Position numbers and translations under genes: made by a program. 64,000 bases of DNA from Rhodocyclaceae bacterium (GTDB lineage Bacteria > Pseudomonadota > Gammaproteobacteria > Burkholderiales > Rhodocyclaceae). Location of the stretch: assembly GCA_023230455.1 (NCBI GenBank), contig JALNXH010000001.1, positions 1 through 64,000 on the forward strand, in the 5' to 3' direction. Shown here piece by piece: positions 38,053 through 46,373 of this stretch. Position 1 is the first letter of the stretch; each line of letters opens with the position of its first letter. The notes beneath the pieces were generated by a model. The model did no database searches. It was not told the origin of the DNA and worked only from the letters and a program-made list of their open reading frames with translations.

Positions 38053-38586
38053 TCAACGGCAGCGGGCGGCCGCCTGCGCCGCCCATTCCCCCAATTCCCC
38101 AGCCAGGCGCTGCTGCAGGATCGCGAACGCCGCAACGCCGGCGCGCGCATCGCGGCCGGCCGGCTGTTCGAGGCTGAACGTCCGCGCCGCAACGCTCTCC
38201 CCGCGCGCCGAACGCACGTTGGCACGCAGCGCCAGCAAGGCCTTGCTCTGTCCATCGGCAGCGAAGGATTGAACGAATTCATCCAACTCCAGCTGCAAAC
38301 GGCATGTCCCGCTGCCCGGCAACTGCCTCCGCAGGGCGGCGGCCAGCAGTTCCGCCGGTGGCGCCACCCAGCGGCTTTCGGCGAAGGCCTGGCGCCGCGC
38401 CGAATCCTCTGCCCGACGGTACTGCATCGCATCGCTGGCGATCCAGGCCGGAGCCCGCACCTCCACCGGGGCGTCGCCGCTGCCGGTGATCGCACCGAAG
38501 TCGTAACGCGCCGGGGCGGACCGCGGCGCAGGTCCGGTTGCACATCCGGCGAACAGCAGGGCAAGCACGGCAATCCAGACTTTCAT
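38053..38586 (-). CDS. ABC-transport auxiliary lipoprotein (PqiC/DUF330-like)
   Basis: A 177-residue protein with lipoprotein signal MKVWIAVLALLFAGCATGPA (lipobox LFAGC, Cys15). Next come RYDFGAITGSGDAPVEVRAP, WIASDAMQYRRAEDSARRQA and PPAELLAAALRRQL. This is the outer-membrane lipoprotein usually encoded with MCE transporters. Last gene of the ppx-mlaE-mlaF-mlaD run, starting 9 bases after mlaD. Confidence 0.85.
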   Translation of the reverse strand: MKVWIAVLALLFAGCATGPAPRSAPARYDFGAITGSGDAPVEVRAPAWIASDAMQYRRAEDSARRQAFAESRWVAPPAELLAAALRRQLPGSGTCRLQLELDEFVQSFAADGQSKALLALRANVRSARGESVAARTFSLEQPAGRDARAGVAAFAILQQRLAGELGEWAAQAAARCR

Positions 38587-38595
38587 GACCTATTC

Positions 38596-39486
38596 TCAGT
38601 GCGCAGTTGCGTTGAAGCCGGTCTCGCCGGGACCGGGCGGCGGCGCAGCACGGCCGAAAATCACCGACTGCGGCGATTCCTCGATCGTTTCCAGCACCCG
38701 GTTGAGCTGGCGGGAGTTCTGCTGCAACTGGTTGATCAGTTCGCCGACCCGCGGCAGCGTGTCCTCGGCGGCGCTGCGGCCAACCTGGTCGAAGCGCGTA
38801 CTCAGCGTCTGCAGCGAACCCACCAGCCCACGCACCTCGGCGGTCAGCGGCGCGGCTTCGCCGGCGGTGCGTTCAAGATGGGCCAGCAGCGCATTCATCC
38901 GGCGCAGCGTGTCGTCGTTGAGCACCTTGCGCACCGATGCCAGAATCAGCGGCAAATCCTTGAGCCCTTCGGATGCCTCGGCCAGATTGCCGAGCGTGCG
39001 TTTGACATCGCGCAGCGTCGCTTCGTCGAACAGGCTGCCGACGCGCGTCGCCGCGGCAGCCAGCGAATCCATCATCGACGCCCCCATTTCCAATCGCGGC
39101 AGCTCGCCGTCCGTCGCCGGCAGCAGCTCGGGACGACTGCCATCGTCCTCCAGCATCACATAGGACAAGCCGGTGACGCCCTGTAGATTGAGGCGTGCCG
39201 TCGTCGCACGGGTGATGGGAATACTTTCGTCTATGCGAATGCGGATCAGAATGTTGCGTGGATTCTGCGGATCGAGATCGATATCCGCCACTTTGCCGGC
39301 GCGCATGCCGCGGTAGCGCACCTGCGCCTGTGGGTTGAGCCCGGTCACATTGCGCTGGCTGACGATCAGATAGTCGCGGGTGTTCTCATGATGGCCGCCG
39401 AACCACAGCGCAGCCACCACCACGCAGAGCGCCAGGGCGACCACGAACAGGCCAGCGGCAAGCGCATGGGCGCGGTTTTCCATCAA
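38596..39486 (-). CDS. MlaD-type MCE-domain lipid-transport protein
   Basis: A 296-residue periplasmic substrate-binding subunit. One N-terminal membrane helix (LAAGLFVVALALCVVVAALW), then an MCE domain (~42-120: YLIVSQRNVTGLNPQAQVRY, RGMRAGKVADIDLDPQNPRN, VTGLSYVMLEDDG). The rest is a long helical, coiled-coil-like tail (ATRVGSLFDEATLRDVKRTL...) as in PqiB/MlaD relatives of the outer-membrane lipid transport systems. It overlaps the ATPase gene by 4 bases. Confidence 0.92.
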   Translation of the reverse strand: MMENRAHALAAGLFVVALALCVVVAALWFGGHHENTRDYLIVSQRNVTGLNPQAQVRYRGMRAGKVADIDLDPQNPRNILIRIRIDESIPITRATTARLNLQGVTGLSYVMLEDDGSRPELLPATDGELPRLEMGASMMDSLAAAATRVGSLFDEATLRDVKRTLGNLAEASEGLKDLPLILASVRKVLNDDTLRRMNALLAHLERTAGEAAPLTAEVRGLVGSLQTLSTRFDQVGRSAAEDTLPRVGELINQLQQNSRQLNRVLETIEESPQSVIFGRAAPPPGPGETGFNATAH

Positions 39487-40247
39487 TACGTCTCCATCGC
39501 GCGCCGGCTGCGCTCGCTAAGGAAAAAGTTGCGGATGAAGGGATGGTCCTGGGTCATGATTTCGTCGAGCGTACCGTAGGCGAGTATACGTTGCTCGGCC
39601 AGCACGGCCACCTGGCTGGCAAGCGCCGCCACGGTATCCAGATCGTGCGTCACCAGCATCACGGTCAAGCCGAGTTCGCCGTCCAACTGACGGATCAGGC
39701 GGACGAAATTGTCGGAACGGTCCGGATCGAGGCCGGCCGTCGGTTCGTCCAGCAGCAACAGTTCCGGCTCCAGCGCCAATGCGCGCGCCAGGGCGACGCG
39801 CTTGATCATGCCGCCGGAAAGCTCGGCGGGCATCAGGCGGCTGTGACGGGGCAGCAGTTCCACCATGGAGAGTTTCAGCATCACCAGCTCGGCGATCGTT
39901 TCTTCGTCGAGAAAACCCAACTCGCGCAGCGGAAAAGCGACGTTGTCGAAAACGTCGAATGCGGAAAACAGCGCCCCGTGCTGGAACAGCACGCCGAAGC
40001 GGCGGCGCAGCGCGCGTTCGCGCAGGATGCCGCCGCCGAATAACGGTTCGCCGAAGAGGCGAATCTCTCCGCCGTTCGGCCGCAGCAGCCCAATCATCTG
40101 ACGCAGCAGCGTGGTCTTGCCGCTGCCGGAACCGCCGACCAGCGCAACGACCTCGCCGCGCCGAACGCTCAGATTCAAATGACGATGCACCCAGACGTCG
40201 CCGAACCGCGTGGACAGATCGCCGATTTCGATCACTGCGCCGCTCAC
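39483..40247 (-). CDS. MlaF-type ABC transporter ATPase
   Basis: 254 residues from GTG 40247, which overlaps the permease stop. Walker A GGSGSGKTT, Q-loop MIGLLRPNGG, signature LSGGMIKRVALARALALEPE, Walker B LLLLDEPTAGLDP and H-loop VTHDLD are all present. It powers lipid transport with the MlaE permease and MlaD. The longer upstream open frame overlaps the permease gene and is not used. Confidence 0.94.
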   Translation of the reverse strand: MSGAVIEIGDLSTRFGDVWVHRHLNLSVRRGEVVALVGGSGSGKTTLLRQMIGLLRPNGGEIRLFGEPLFGGGILRERALRRRFGVLFQHGALFSAFDVFDNVAFPLRELGFLDEETIAELVMLKLSMVELLPRHSRLMPAELSGGMIKRVALARALALEPELLLLDEPTAGLDPDRSDNFVRLIRQLDGELGLTVMLVTHDLDTVAALASQVAVLAEQRILAYGTLDEIMTQDHPFIRNFFLSERSRRAMETY

Positions 40248-41368
40248 AGCTTGGGTACCCCGATGCCGCGCATGGCGACCGCAAAAATCGCATCGATGAG
40301 GATCACGGCGGTGATCGATGTGACCACCGATGCCGTGGTGTTGGCCGACAGGCTTTCGGTGTTCGGGCGTACGCGCAGACCGAAGTGGCAAGCCACAACG
40401 GCCACCGTGACGCCGAAGGCAACGCCCTTCGCCTGCGCGATCCAGAGGTTTTCCAGCGGCACCACCTTGGGCAGCAGCTCAAAGAAGAACTCCTGCGACA
40501 GCCCGAGCTGTGCCGAGGCCGAAATCATCCCGCCGACCAATGCGATGGCGCTGGTCCACAACACCAGCAGCGGCATGGTCAGGGCCAACGCAATCACCTT
40601 GGAGAAGACCAGCCGCAAGTTGCGCGGCACACCCATCGCATCGAGCGCATCGATCTCCTCGGTAACGCGCATCACCCCGAGCTGCGCCGTCATCGCCGAA
40701 CCCGAACGGCCGGCCACCAGCACAGCGGTCAGCACCGGGCCGAGCTCGCGCACGATGCCGAGGCCGAGAATGTTCACGATGAACACGTCGGCGCCGAACT
40801 GACGCAATTGCAGGGCCGAGAGATAGGACAGCACGACCCCGATGAGGAAGCCGACCAGCGCGGTGACCGGCATCGCCCTGACGCCGCTCTTGTATAGATT
40901 GGCGGAAATTTCCCGCCACGGCATATCGCCCGGGTGGCGCAGCAGATGCACCGCATCGAGCGCAAGCTGGCCGAGCACGGCGAGCAGGTCGCCGAGTGCC
41001 GCCGCCAAAGCAAGCGTGCGCCGGCCAAGGCTGATGAGCCAGGCAAACGGAGAAACCGGGGTCGCCGCAAGCGGCTCCCGCTCCACGGCGGCGATGCGCT
41101 CGAACGTCTGCATATGCTCAGGGCGAATGGTCAGGTCGACGGGCAGCCGGCGGTCCCAGCTACGCCACAGCATCACCGCACCGGAACTGTCGAGCGTATC
41201 GACATTGCTCAGATCCCAACCGCTCTCCGGTTTGCCGCGCTGTGCAGCAAGCGCCCGTGCGACCACGTCGCCGGCGCCGCGCAGGCCCGCCAGCGTCCAG
41301 GCACCGTGCAGGCTGACGTTGCCGTCGCGGTCGATCTCGATCGCAGCAACCGCTGGCGGCATCTTCAT
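40244..41368 (-). CDS. MlaE-type ABC transporter permease with N-terminal STAS-like domain
   Basis: A 374-residue protein. Residues 1-100 look like an STAS/MlaB domain (VSLHGAWTLAGLRGAGDVVA, NVDTLDSSGAVMLWRSWDRR). From ~125 it is a MlaE permease with GVRAMPVTALVGFLIGVVLS, FGADVFIVNILGLGIVRELG, PVLTAVLVAGRSGSAMTAQL and MRVTEEIDALDAMGV. The fused STAS domain replaces a separate mlaB gene. Its start overlaps the ppx stop by 4 bases. Confidence 0.93.
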   Translation of the reverse strand: MKMPPAVAAIEIDRDGNVSLHGAWTLAGLRGAGDVVARALAAQRGKPESGWDLSNVDTLDSSGAVMLWRSWDRRLPVDLTIRPEHMQTFERIAAVEREPLAATPVSPFAWLISLGRRTLALAAALGDLLAVLGQLALDAVHLLRHPGDMPWREISANLYKSGVRAMPVTALVGFLIGVVLSYLSALQLRQFGADVFIVNILGLGIVRELGPVLTAVLVAGRSGSAMTAQLGVMRVTEEIDALDAMGVPRNLRLVFSKVIALALTMPLLVLWTSAIALVGGMISASAQLGLSQEFFFELLPKVVPLENLWIAQAKGVAFGVTVAVVACHFGLRVRPNTESLSANTTASVVTSITAVILIDAIFAVAMRGIGVPKL

Positions 41369-42873
41369 CGCGCAGACGGCGCGCGCCGCTCGACCACGCT
41401 CAGCGCCATGCCCAGGCTCGACCAGTGGCTGCGCTCGTCATCCAATGCGGCAGCAGTCAACGGCGACTCCGCGAGCCAATGCGCATCGAAGCCCAGCGCA
41501 TAGCCGTTGCCGTGGATGCGAACGTCCAACACCGGTACCCGCACATCGCTGCGTGATCGGTGCAGCAGCGCTGCGATGCGCAGACAGAAAATCAGCAGCC
41601 ATTCACGCGGATCGAGGACCTCGCCTTCGATCCGCTCCAGCTTGCCGCGATGAGCCAGTACCAAATGCGAAAGCCGCACCTGATCGCGCCGCGAAAAGCC
41701 GGGCATATCGGCATTGGCAAGGATATAGGCGCTGTGCTTGTGATAGCTGGCGTGAGCGACCGAGACGCCAATCTCATGCAGCCGCGCCGCCCAGGCGAGA
41801 AAGCGGCTGTCCGCATGATCGGTATCGCGGCAGGCCGGATCGAGCTGGCCGAGCAGGTTAAGCGCCATCTGCCCGACGCGGGCGGCCTGACGGCGATCGA
41901 CGCCGTAACGCTGCATGAACAGGCCCACCGTCGCTTCGCGCATGTCGTCGTGGTGCGAACGCCCGAGCAGATCGTAGAGCACGCCGAGACGCAACGCGCC
42001 TTCGGAAAATACCATCCGCTCCAGCGCGAACTCGCGGAAAACCGCCGACATGATGGCGAGCCCACCCGGCAGGACCGGAATCCGATCGGGGCGCATGCCC
42101 TCCAGCGCCAAGTGCGCCGTATGCCCGGCCTTGAACAGTAGGGCGCGCAATTTTTCCAATCCGTCGCGGGTGATGCCGGTCATGCCGGCCGGATTGAGGC
42201 GGTTGAGTTCCAGCAGATCGGTGATCGCCTTGGCGGTGCCCGAGGAACCGACCGCCTCGTCCCAACCGCAGTCACGGTACGAGCGGCCGATGGTTTCCAG
42301 TTCGGTCAGCGCCGCCAGTTCGGCTTCCCTGAAACGCTTCTTGTCCACCTTGCCGTCAGGAAAGAACCGCAGGCTGAAGCTAACGCAGCCCATGTACAGC
42401 GATTCGAGCTGCTGCGGGCGAAAGTTGCTGCCGACGATGAACTCCGTAGAGCCGCCGCCGATATCTACCACCAGCTGACGAGTACGCGGATCGGGCAATG
42501 CATGGGCAACGCCGAGATAGATCAGGCGGGCCTCCTCGCGGCCGGCGATGACTTCGATCGGGAAGCCGAGTGCAGCCTCGGCCTGCGCCAGGAAATGGCG
42601 CGCATTCTTCGCCACGCGCAAGGTATTGGTGGCCACGGCGCGTACCGCCTCGGGCTTGAAGCCGCGCAGACGCTCACCGAAGCGGGCCAACGCTTCGAGG
42701 CCGCGCAGCTGCGAAGGGCCGTCGAGCATCTTGTCGGCCAGCAGGCCGGCGGCCAGCCTGACCGATTCCTTGAGTCCGTCGAGGGGATAGATCTGATTGC
42801 CCACCACACGCCCGACTTGCAGCCGGAAACTGTTGGAACCGAGGTCGACGGCAGCGATCAGATCGTAGGCCAT
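41365..42873 (-). CDS. ppx: Ppx/GppA exopolyphosphatase
   Basis: A 502-residue protein that removes terminal phosphates from polyphosphate (or pppGpp). The ASKHA-fold phosphate loops AAVDLGSNSFRLQVGRV (8-24) and VVDIGGGSTEFIVG (~140) and the catalytic Glu in GREEARLIYLGV are present. An HD-like helical region follows (ARLHEIGVSVAHASYHKHSA). It is divergent from ppk1, pairing synthesis and breakdown of polyphosphate, and heads the Mla-type operon. Confidence 0.95.
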   Translation of the reverse strand: MAYDLIAAVDLGSNSFRLQVGRVVGNQIYPLDGLKESVRLAAGLLADKMLDGPSQLRGLEALARFGERLRGFKPEAVRAVATNTLRVAKNARHFLAQAEAALGFPIEVIAGREEARLIYLGVAHALPDPRTRQLVVDIGGGSTEFIVGSNFRPQQLESLYMGCVSFSLRFFPDGKVDKKRFREAELAALTELETIGRSYRDCGWDEAVGSSGTAKAITDLLELNRLNPAGMTGITRDGLEKLRALLFKAGHTAHLALEGMRPDRIPVLPGGLAIMSAVFREFALERMVFSEGALRLGVLYDLLGRSHHDDMREATVGLFMQRYGVDRRQAARVGQMALNLLGQLDPACRDTDHADSRFLAWAARLHEIGVSVAHASYHKHSAYILANADMPGFSRRDQVRLSHLVLAHRGKLERIEGEVLDPREWLLIFCLRIAALLHRSRSDVRVPVLDVRIHGNGYALGFDAHWLAESPLTAAALDDERSHWSSLGMALSVVERRAPSAR

Positions 42874-42947
42874 GGTAATGAAGGGCGGAATGTCCGGCCG
42901 ATTCTAGCATCGCGGTCTTGACAGGCCGGGAGACACGCGCCATCGTG

Positions 42948-42978
42948 CTGTCATCAAATCGAAAGAAAACTGAAAGAA
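42948..42978 (+). promoter_or_regulatory. Possible PhoB box between ppx and ppk1
   Basis: CTGTCATCAAA at 42948-42958 matches one Pho half-site. A second related CTGAAAG starts 22 bases later, in 11-base phase. The intervening half-site is poor, so the call is weak. It lies between the divergent polyphosphate genes. Confidence 0.35.
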
Positions 42979-43030
42979 GATGGGAACACCCTCAAAGAAC
43001 AACCCGAAACGGGAAAAATCCAAGGATTCC

Positions 43031-45112
43031 ATGAACGCTCCGCTACATTATCCGGGTGAGCATTTCATCAACCGGGAGTTGTCCCTGCTCGCCTTCAACC
43101 GCCGTGTCCTCGCTCAGGCGGCGGACGAGCGCGTACCGCTGCTGGAGCGCCTGCGCTTCATCTGCATCGCGTCGAGCAATATGGACGAATTCTTCGAGAT
43201 CCGCGTCGCCGGCCTCAAAGAACAGATCAAGCTCGGCAGCCATACCCCGGGAACCGACGGGCTGGTGCCGAGCGAAGCGTTCCGCCGCATCGGGCTGCAG
43301 TCGCAGGCCCTGATCGCCGAGCAGTACGCGCTACTCAACGATACGATCCTGCCCGAGTTGCGCTCCGAAGGCATCGTGTTTTTCCGCCGCGCCGAATGGA
43401 CCGAGCCGATGCGTACCTGGATCGGCGACTACTTCCTGCGCGAGGTGATGCCGGTGCTCACCCCGATCGGACTCGATCCCGCCCACCCCTTCCCGCGCGT
43501 GCTCAACAAGAGCCTCAACTTCGCCATCGAACTGGAGGGGCACGACGATTTCGGCCGTACCGGCGGCGCCGCCATAGTGCAGGCACCACGCGCACTGCCG
43601 CGCGTGATCGCGCTGCCGAAGGCACTGACCGGCGTGGACTACGGTTTCGTTTTCCTCTCCTCGATCATGCACGAGCACGTCGAAAAACTGTTCTCCGGCA
43701 TGAAAGTCCTCGGCTGCCACCAGTTCCGCGTGACGCGCAATTCCGACCTGTTCGTCGACGAGGAGGAAGTCAAAAATCTGCGCACCGCCCTCCAGGGTGA
43801 ACTGCCGCAGCGCCACCTTGGCGATGCCGTCCGGCTCGAAGTCGCCGCCGACATCCCGGACATCGTCGCCAACTTCCTGCTGATCCAGTTCGGTCTCGGC
43901 CACGAGGATCTCTACCGGGTGCCGGGCATCGTCAATCTGGTGCGGCTGATGTCGATTCCTGACCAGGTCGATCTGCCGCATCTGAAGTACCCGCCCTTCG
44001 TTCCCGGGCTGCCGAAAGTATTGACCAAGCGCTACGACGTTTTCGCCAGCATCCGCAAGCAGGACGTGTTGATCCACCACCCGTTCCAATCGTTCAATCC
44101 GGTCATTCAGTTGTTGCAGCAGGCGAGCGACGATCCCAAGGTAGTGGCGATCAAGATGACGGTGTATCGCACCGGCACCGACTCGGTGGTCCTCGAACAA
44201 TTGCTGCATGCCGCGCAAAAGGGCAAGGAAGTCACGGTGGTGGTCGAACTGATGGCGCGCTTCGACGAAGAGGCAAATCTCAACATCGCCAGCCGCCTGG
44301 AGGAAGTCGGCGCCCATGTGGTCTATGGCGTGTTCGGTTACAAGACCCACGCCAAGGTTCTGATGGTTCTGCGCCGCGAGGAAAACGGCTATCGCCGCTA
44401 TGTGCATCTCGGCACCGGCAACTACCATCCGCGCACCACCCGCCTGTACACCGACTTCGGCTTGATGACCTGCAACCCGGCCATCGGCGAGGACGTCAAC
44501 GAAATCTTCAAACAACTCACCGGCATGGGCAAAGGCGCGGCACTGAAGCACCTGCTGCTGGCGCCCTTCACCCTGCATTCGAGCATGCTCAGCGCGATCC
44601 AACGTGAAACCGCCGTGGCCCAGAAGGGCGGCAAGGCGCGCATCGTCGCAAAGATGAACGCCCTGCTCGAACCGCAGGTGATCGAAGCGCTCTACGTCGC
44701 TTCGCAGGCGGGCGTAGACGTCGACCTGATCGTGCGCGGCGGCTGTGCGCTGCGCCCAGGCGTCAAGGGCCTGTCGGAAAGAATACGGGTGCGCTCAGTG
44801 ATCGGCCGCTTCCTGGAACATCACCGGATTTTCTATTTCTTCGCCGAAGGCGAGGAAAAACTCTATCTGTCGAGCGCCGACTGGATGGAGCGCAATTTTT
44901 TCCGCCGCATCGAAACCGCCTTTCCGGTACTCGATCCAAAACTCAAGCGCCGCGTCTTCAAGGAAGGCCTGCGCCCTTATCTGGCGGACAACTGTCAGGC
45001 CTGGGAGATGGACGAGCGCGGCGACTACAAGCTGAAGCCGGTCAAACGCACACGCATCTGCGCACAGGAATTTCTCCTTAACGACCTGGCGCTTGAAGCG
45101 CCGGAGGAATGA
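43031..45112 (+). CDS. ppk1: Polyphosphate kinase 1
   Basis: 693 residues from ATG 43031; an in-frame ATG at 42980 would add 17. It makes polyphosphate from ATP. The N domain starts HFINRELSLLAFNRRVLAQA. The phospho-His site is in KTHAKVLMVLRREENGYRRY with HLGTGNYHPRTTRLYTDFG, and KMTVYRTGTDSVVLEQLL binds ATP. It is complete. A neighbouring ppx in the opposite direction supports polyphosphate cycling, common in this bacterial group. Confidence 0.96.
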   Translation: MNAPLHYPGEHFINRELSLLAFNRRVLAQAADERVPLLERLRFICIASSNMDEFFEIRVAGLKEQIKLGSHTPGTDGLVPSEAFRRIGLQSQALIAEQYALLNDTILPELRSEGIVFFRRAEWTEPMRTWIGDYFLREVMPVLTPIGLDPAHPFPRVLNKSLNFAIELEGHDDFGRTGGAAIVQAPRALPRVIALPKALTGVDYGFVFLSSIMHEHVEKLFSGMKVLGCHQFRVTRNSDLFVDEEEVKNLRTALQGELPQRHLGDAVRLEVAADIPDIVANFLLIQFGLGHEDLYRVPGIVNLVRLMSIPDQVDLPHLKYPPFVPGLPKVLTKRYDVFASIRKQDVLIHHPFQSFNPVIQLLQQASDDPKVVAIKMTVYRTGTDSVVLEQLLHAAQKGKEVTVVVELMARFDEEANLNIASRLEEVGAHVVYGVFGYKTHAKVLMVLRREENGYRRYVHLGTGNYHPRTTRLYTDFGLMTCNPAIGEDVNEIFKQLTGMGKGAALKHLLLAPFTLHSSMLSAIQRETAVAQKGGKARIVAKMNALLEPQVIEALYVASQAGVDVDLIVRGGCALRPGVKGLSERIRVRSVIGRFLEHHRIFYFFAEGEEKLYLSSADWMERNFFRRIETAFPVLDPKLKRRVFKEGLRPYLADNCQAWEMDERGDYKLKPVKRTRICAQEFLLNDLALEAPEE

Positions 45113-45145
45113 CAGGCCGTTCGGCTTTGCGCCAGGCGTTGCCGG

Positions 45146-45550
45146 TCAGGGACGGAGCGACACCTTCCGTGCGCTGAACCGCCACCCCTCGGCGGTGAGC
45201 GCGAATTCATCGAGGTACTCGGCATGGATCAGTTCGTGCCCGTCGACGCCGGCCTTGCCACGGAACATCAGCAGATAGCTCGATCCGTTCGCCGAACGGC
45301 CATCGTCGGCGATATCGATGCGGATGTTCGCCGGATAGTGGCGCGACCACACTTCGGCAGGCCGGGCGGCGATCGCCTGACGGATCGCCTCGCGGCCGCG
45401 AAACACCTGGCCGAGTCGCTCGAAAACGCCGTCTTCTGTAAATAACTGAGCGAGACCAGCGGCATCGCGCGCGTCGGCGAGCACCGCGATATCCAGACAT
45501 AGGCGCATGCAGGCTTCGCGCGCCAGCAGCGCTTCCAGTGCGCCCATCAT
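45146..45550 (-). CDS. SnoaL/NTF2-like protein
   Basis: A 134-residue single-domain protein: LFTEDGVFERLGQVFRGREA, then IRQAIAARPAEVWSRHYPAN, IRIDIADDGRSANGSSYLLM and HAEYLDEFALTAEGWRFSAR. This is the SnoaL-like cone fold used by small hydrolases, isomerases and ring-hydroxylating dioxygenase beta subunits. It starts with a 4-base overlap after the VOC dioxygenase gene, so it belongs to the aromatic set. The longer open frame upstream is not used. Confidence 0.85.
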   Translation of the reverse strand: MMGALEALLAREACMRLCLDIAVLADARDAAGLAQLFTEDGVFERLGQVFRGREAIRQAIAARPAEVWSRHYPANIRIDIADDGRSANGSSYLLMFRGKAGVDGHELIHAEYLDEFALTAEGWRFSARKVSLRP

Positions 45551-46179
45551 GCGGCAGGAGGTGGCGGCAGAGTGGTAAACACGTAAGCCTTTTCCGATGC
45601 CACCGGCGCAGCGCCCTGGCGCAGCAGTTCGGCGACGGGAACGCCGGCGCGCAGTTTCTGCAACAGCACGTCCGGGTCGAAATCGACGCCGATCGGATTG
45701 GCGGCGAACGCCGGCGAGCTGAAATAGGCCGTCGCTTCTTCGATCGAATCGTAGTTGTCGACCTGAAGCTCGATCTCGTTGCCCTCCGGATCGCGGTAGT
45801 ACATCGAACTGGTCGGGCCGTGGTTGATGCACCAGAAGGGCAGGATGCCCTCGCCCTTCAGCCGCTCGTAGGTCAGCAGCAGGTCAGAGAGACTGCCGTA
45901 GGTAAACGCCACATGATCGATGCCGGCGCACTTTTGCTCCGGCGCCGGCGGCAGGTGTGCGGTATTCAGGAACGCAATGCGGTGGTGCTCGTCGTCGTAG
46001 GTGAGGAAAGCGATCACCGGCGCCTCGAACGACGTCTTCAGCAGAAAAACCGTGCGGTACCACGCCAGCATCTTTTCGAAGTTGCGCGTGCGAATGACGT
46101 AATGAGCGAGCTTCTTGGGGACGATAGCGGATTCCGCGTTCAAGGCCGTCGCGGTGCCTACGGTCGATGCGTCGTTCAT
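45547..46179 (-). CDS. VOC-family (extradiol-type) dioxygenase
   Basis: A 210-residue vicinal-oxygen-chelate protein from ATG 46179 (GGAGG 8 bases upstream). KKLAHYVIRTRNFEKMLAWY, then FLTYDDEHHRIAFLNTA, GIDHVAFTYGSLSDLLLTYE and YYRDPEGNEIELQVDNYDSI. The metal-ligand set looks like H (LAHYV), H (GIDHVAF) and E (NEIEL), as in ring-cleaving extradiol dioxygenases. It is divergent from a TfdB-like hydroxylase gene, suggesting ring hydroxylation then cleavage. Confidence 0.9.
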   Translation of the reverse strand: MNDASTVGTATALNAESAIVPKKLAHYVIRTRNFEKMLAWYRTVFLLKTSFEAPVIAFLTYDDEHHRIAFLNTAHLPPAPEQKCAGIDHVAFTYGSLSDLLLTYERLKGEGILPFWCINHGPTSSMYYRDPEGNEIELQVDNYDSIEEATAYFSSPAFAANPIGVDFDPDVLLQKLRAGVPVAELLRQGAAPVASEKAYVFTTLPPPPAA

Positions 46180-46228
46180 GGGGTTTCCTCCGTTTATGTA
46201 ATGTTCCCGCGCGCTGGATTCACGCAGG

Positions 46229-46269
46229 ACTTGACTTGTATTTTCCACATTTTTACCATATGGTCAAGT
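46229..46269. promoter_or_regulatory. Candidate operator in the dioxygenase/monooxygenase divergent promoter
   Basis: ACTTGAC (46229-46235) and GTCAAGT (46263-46269) form an inverted pair, with a palindrome ACCATATGGT (46255-46264) touching the right arm. The region is AT-rich between divergent starts. A TetR gene lies downstream of the monooxygenase and may bind here. Confidence 0.35.
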
Positions 46270-46373
46270 TTAAACAATACAGCCTTAAACTACAGGCGGT
46301 GTTATGAGACGTGTTGTCCGTCTCGTAACACCGCAGAAACCCCACACAAATTCAAACGAAGGAGCCCCATTAC

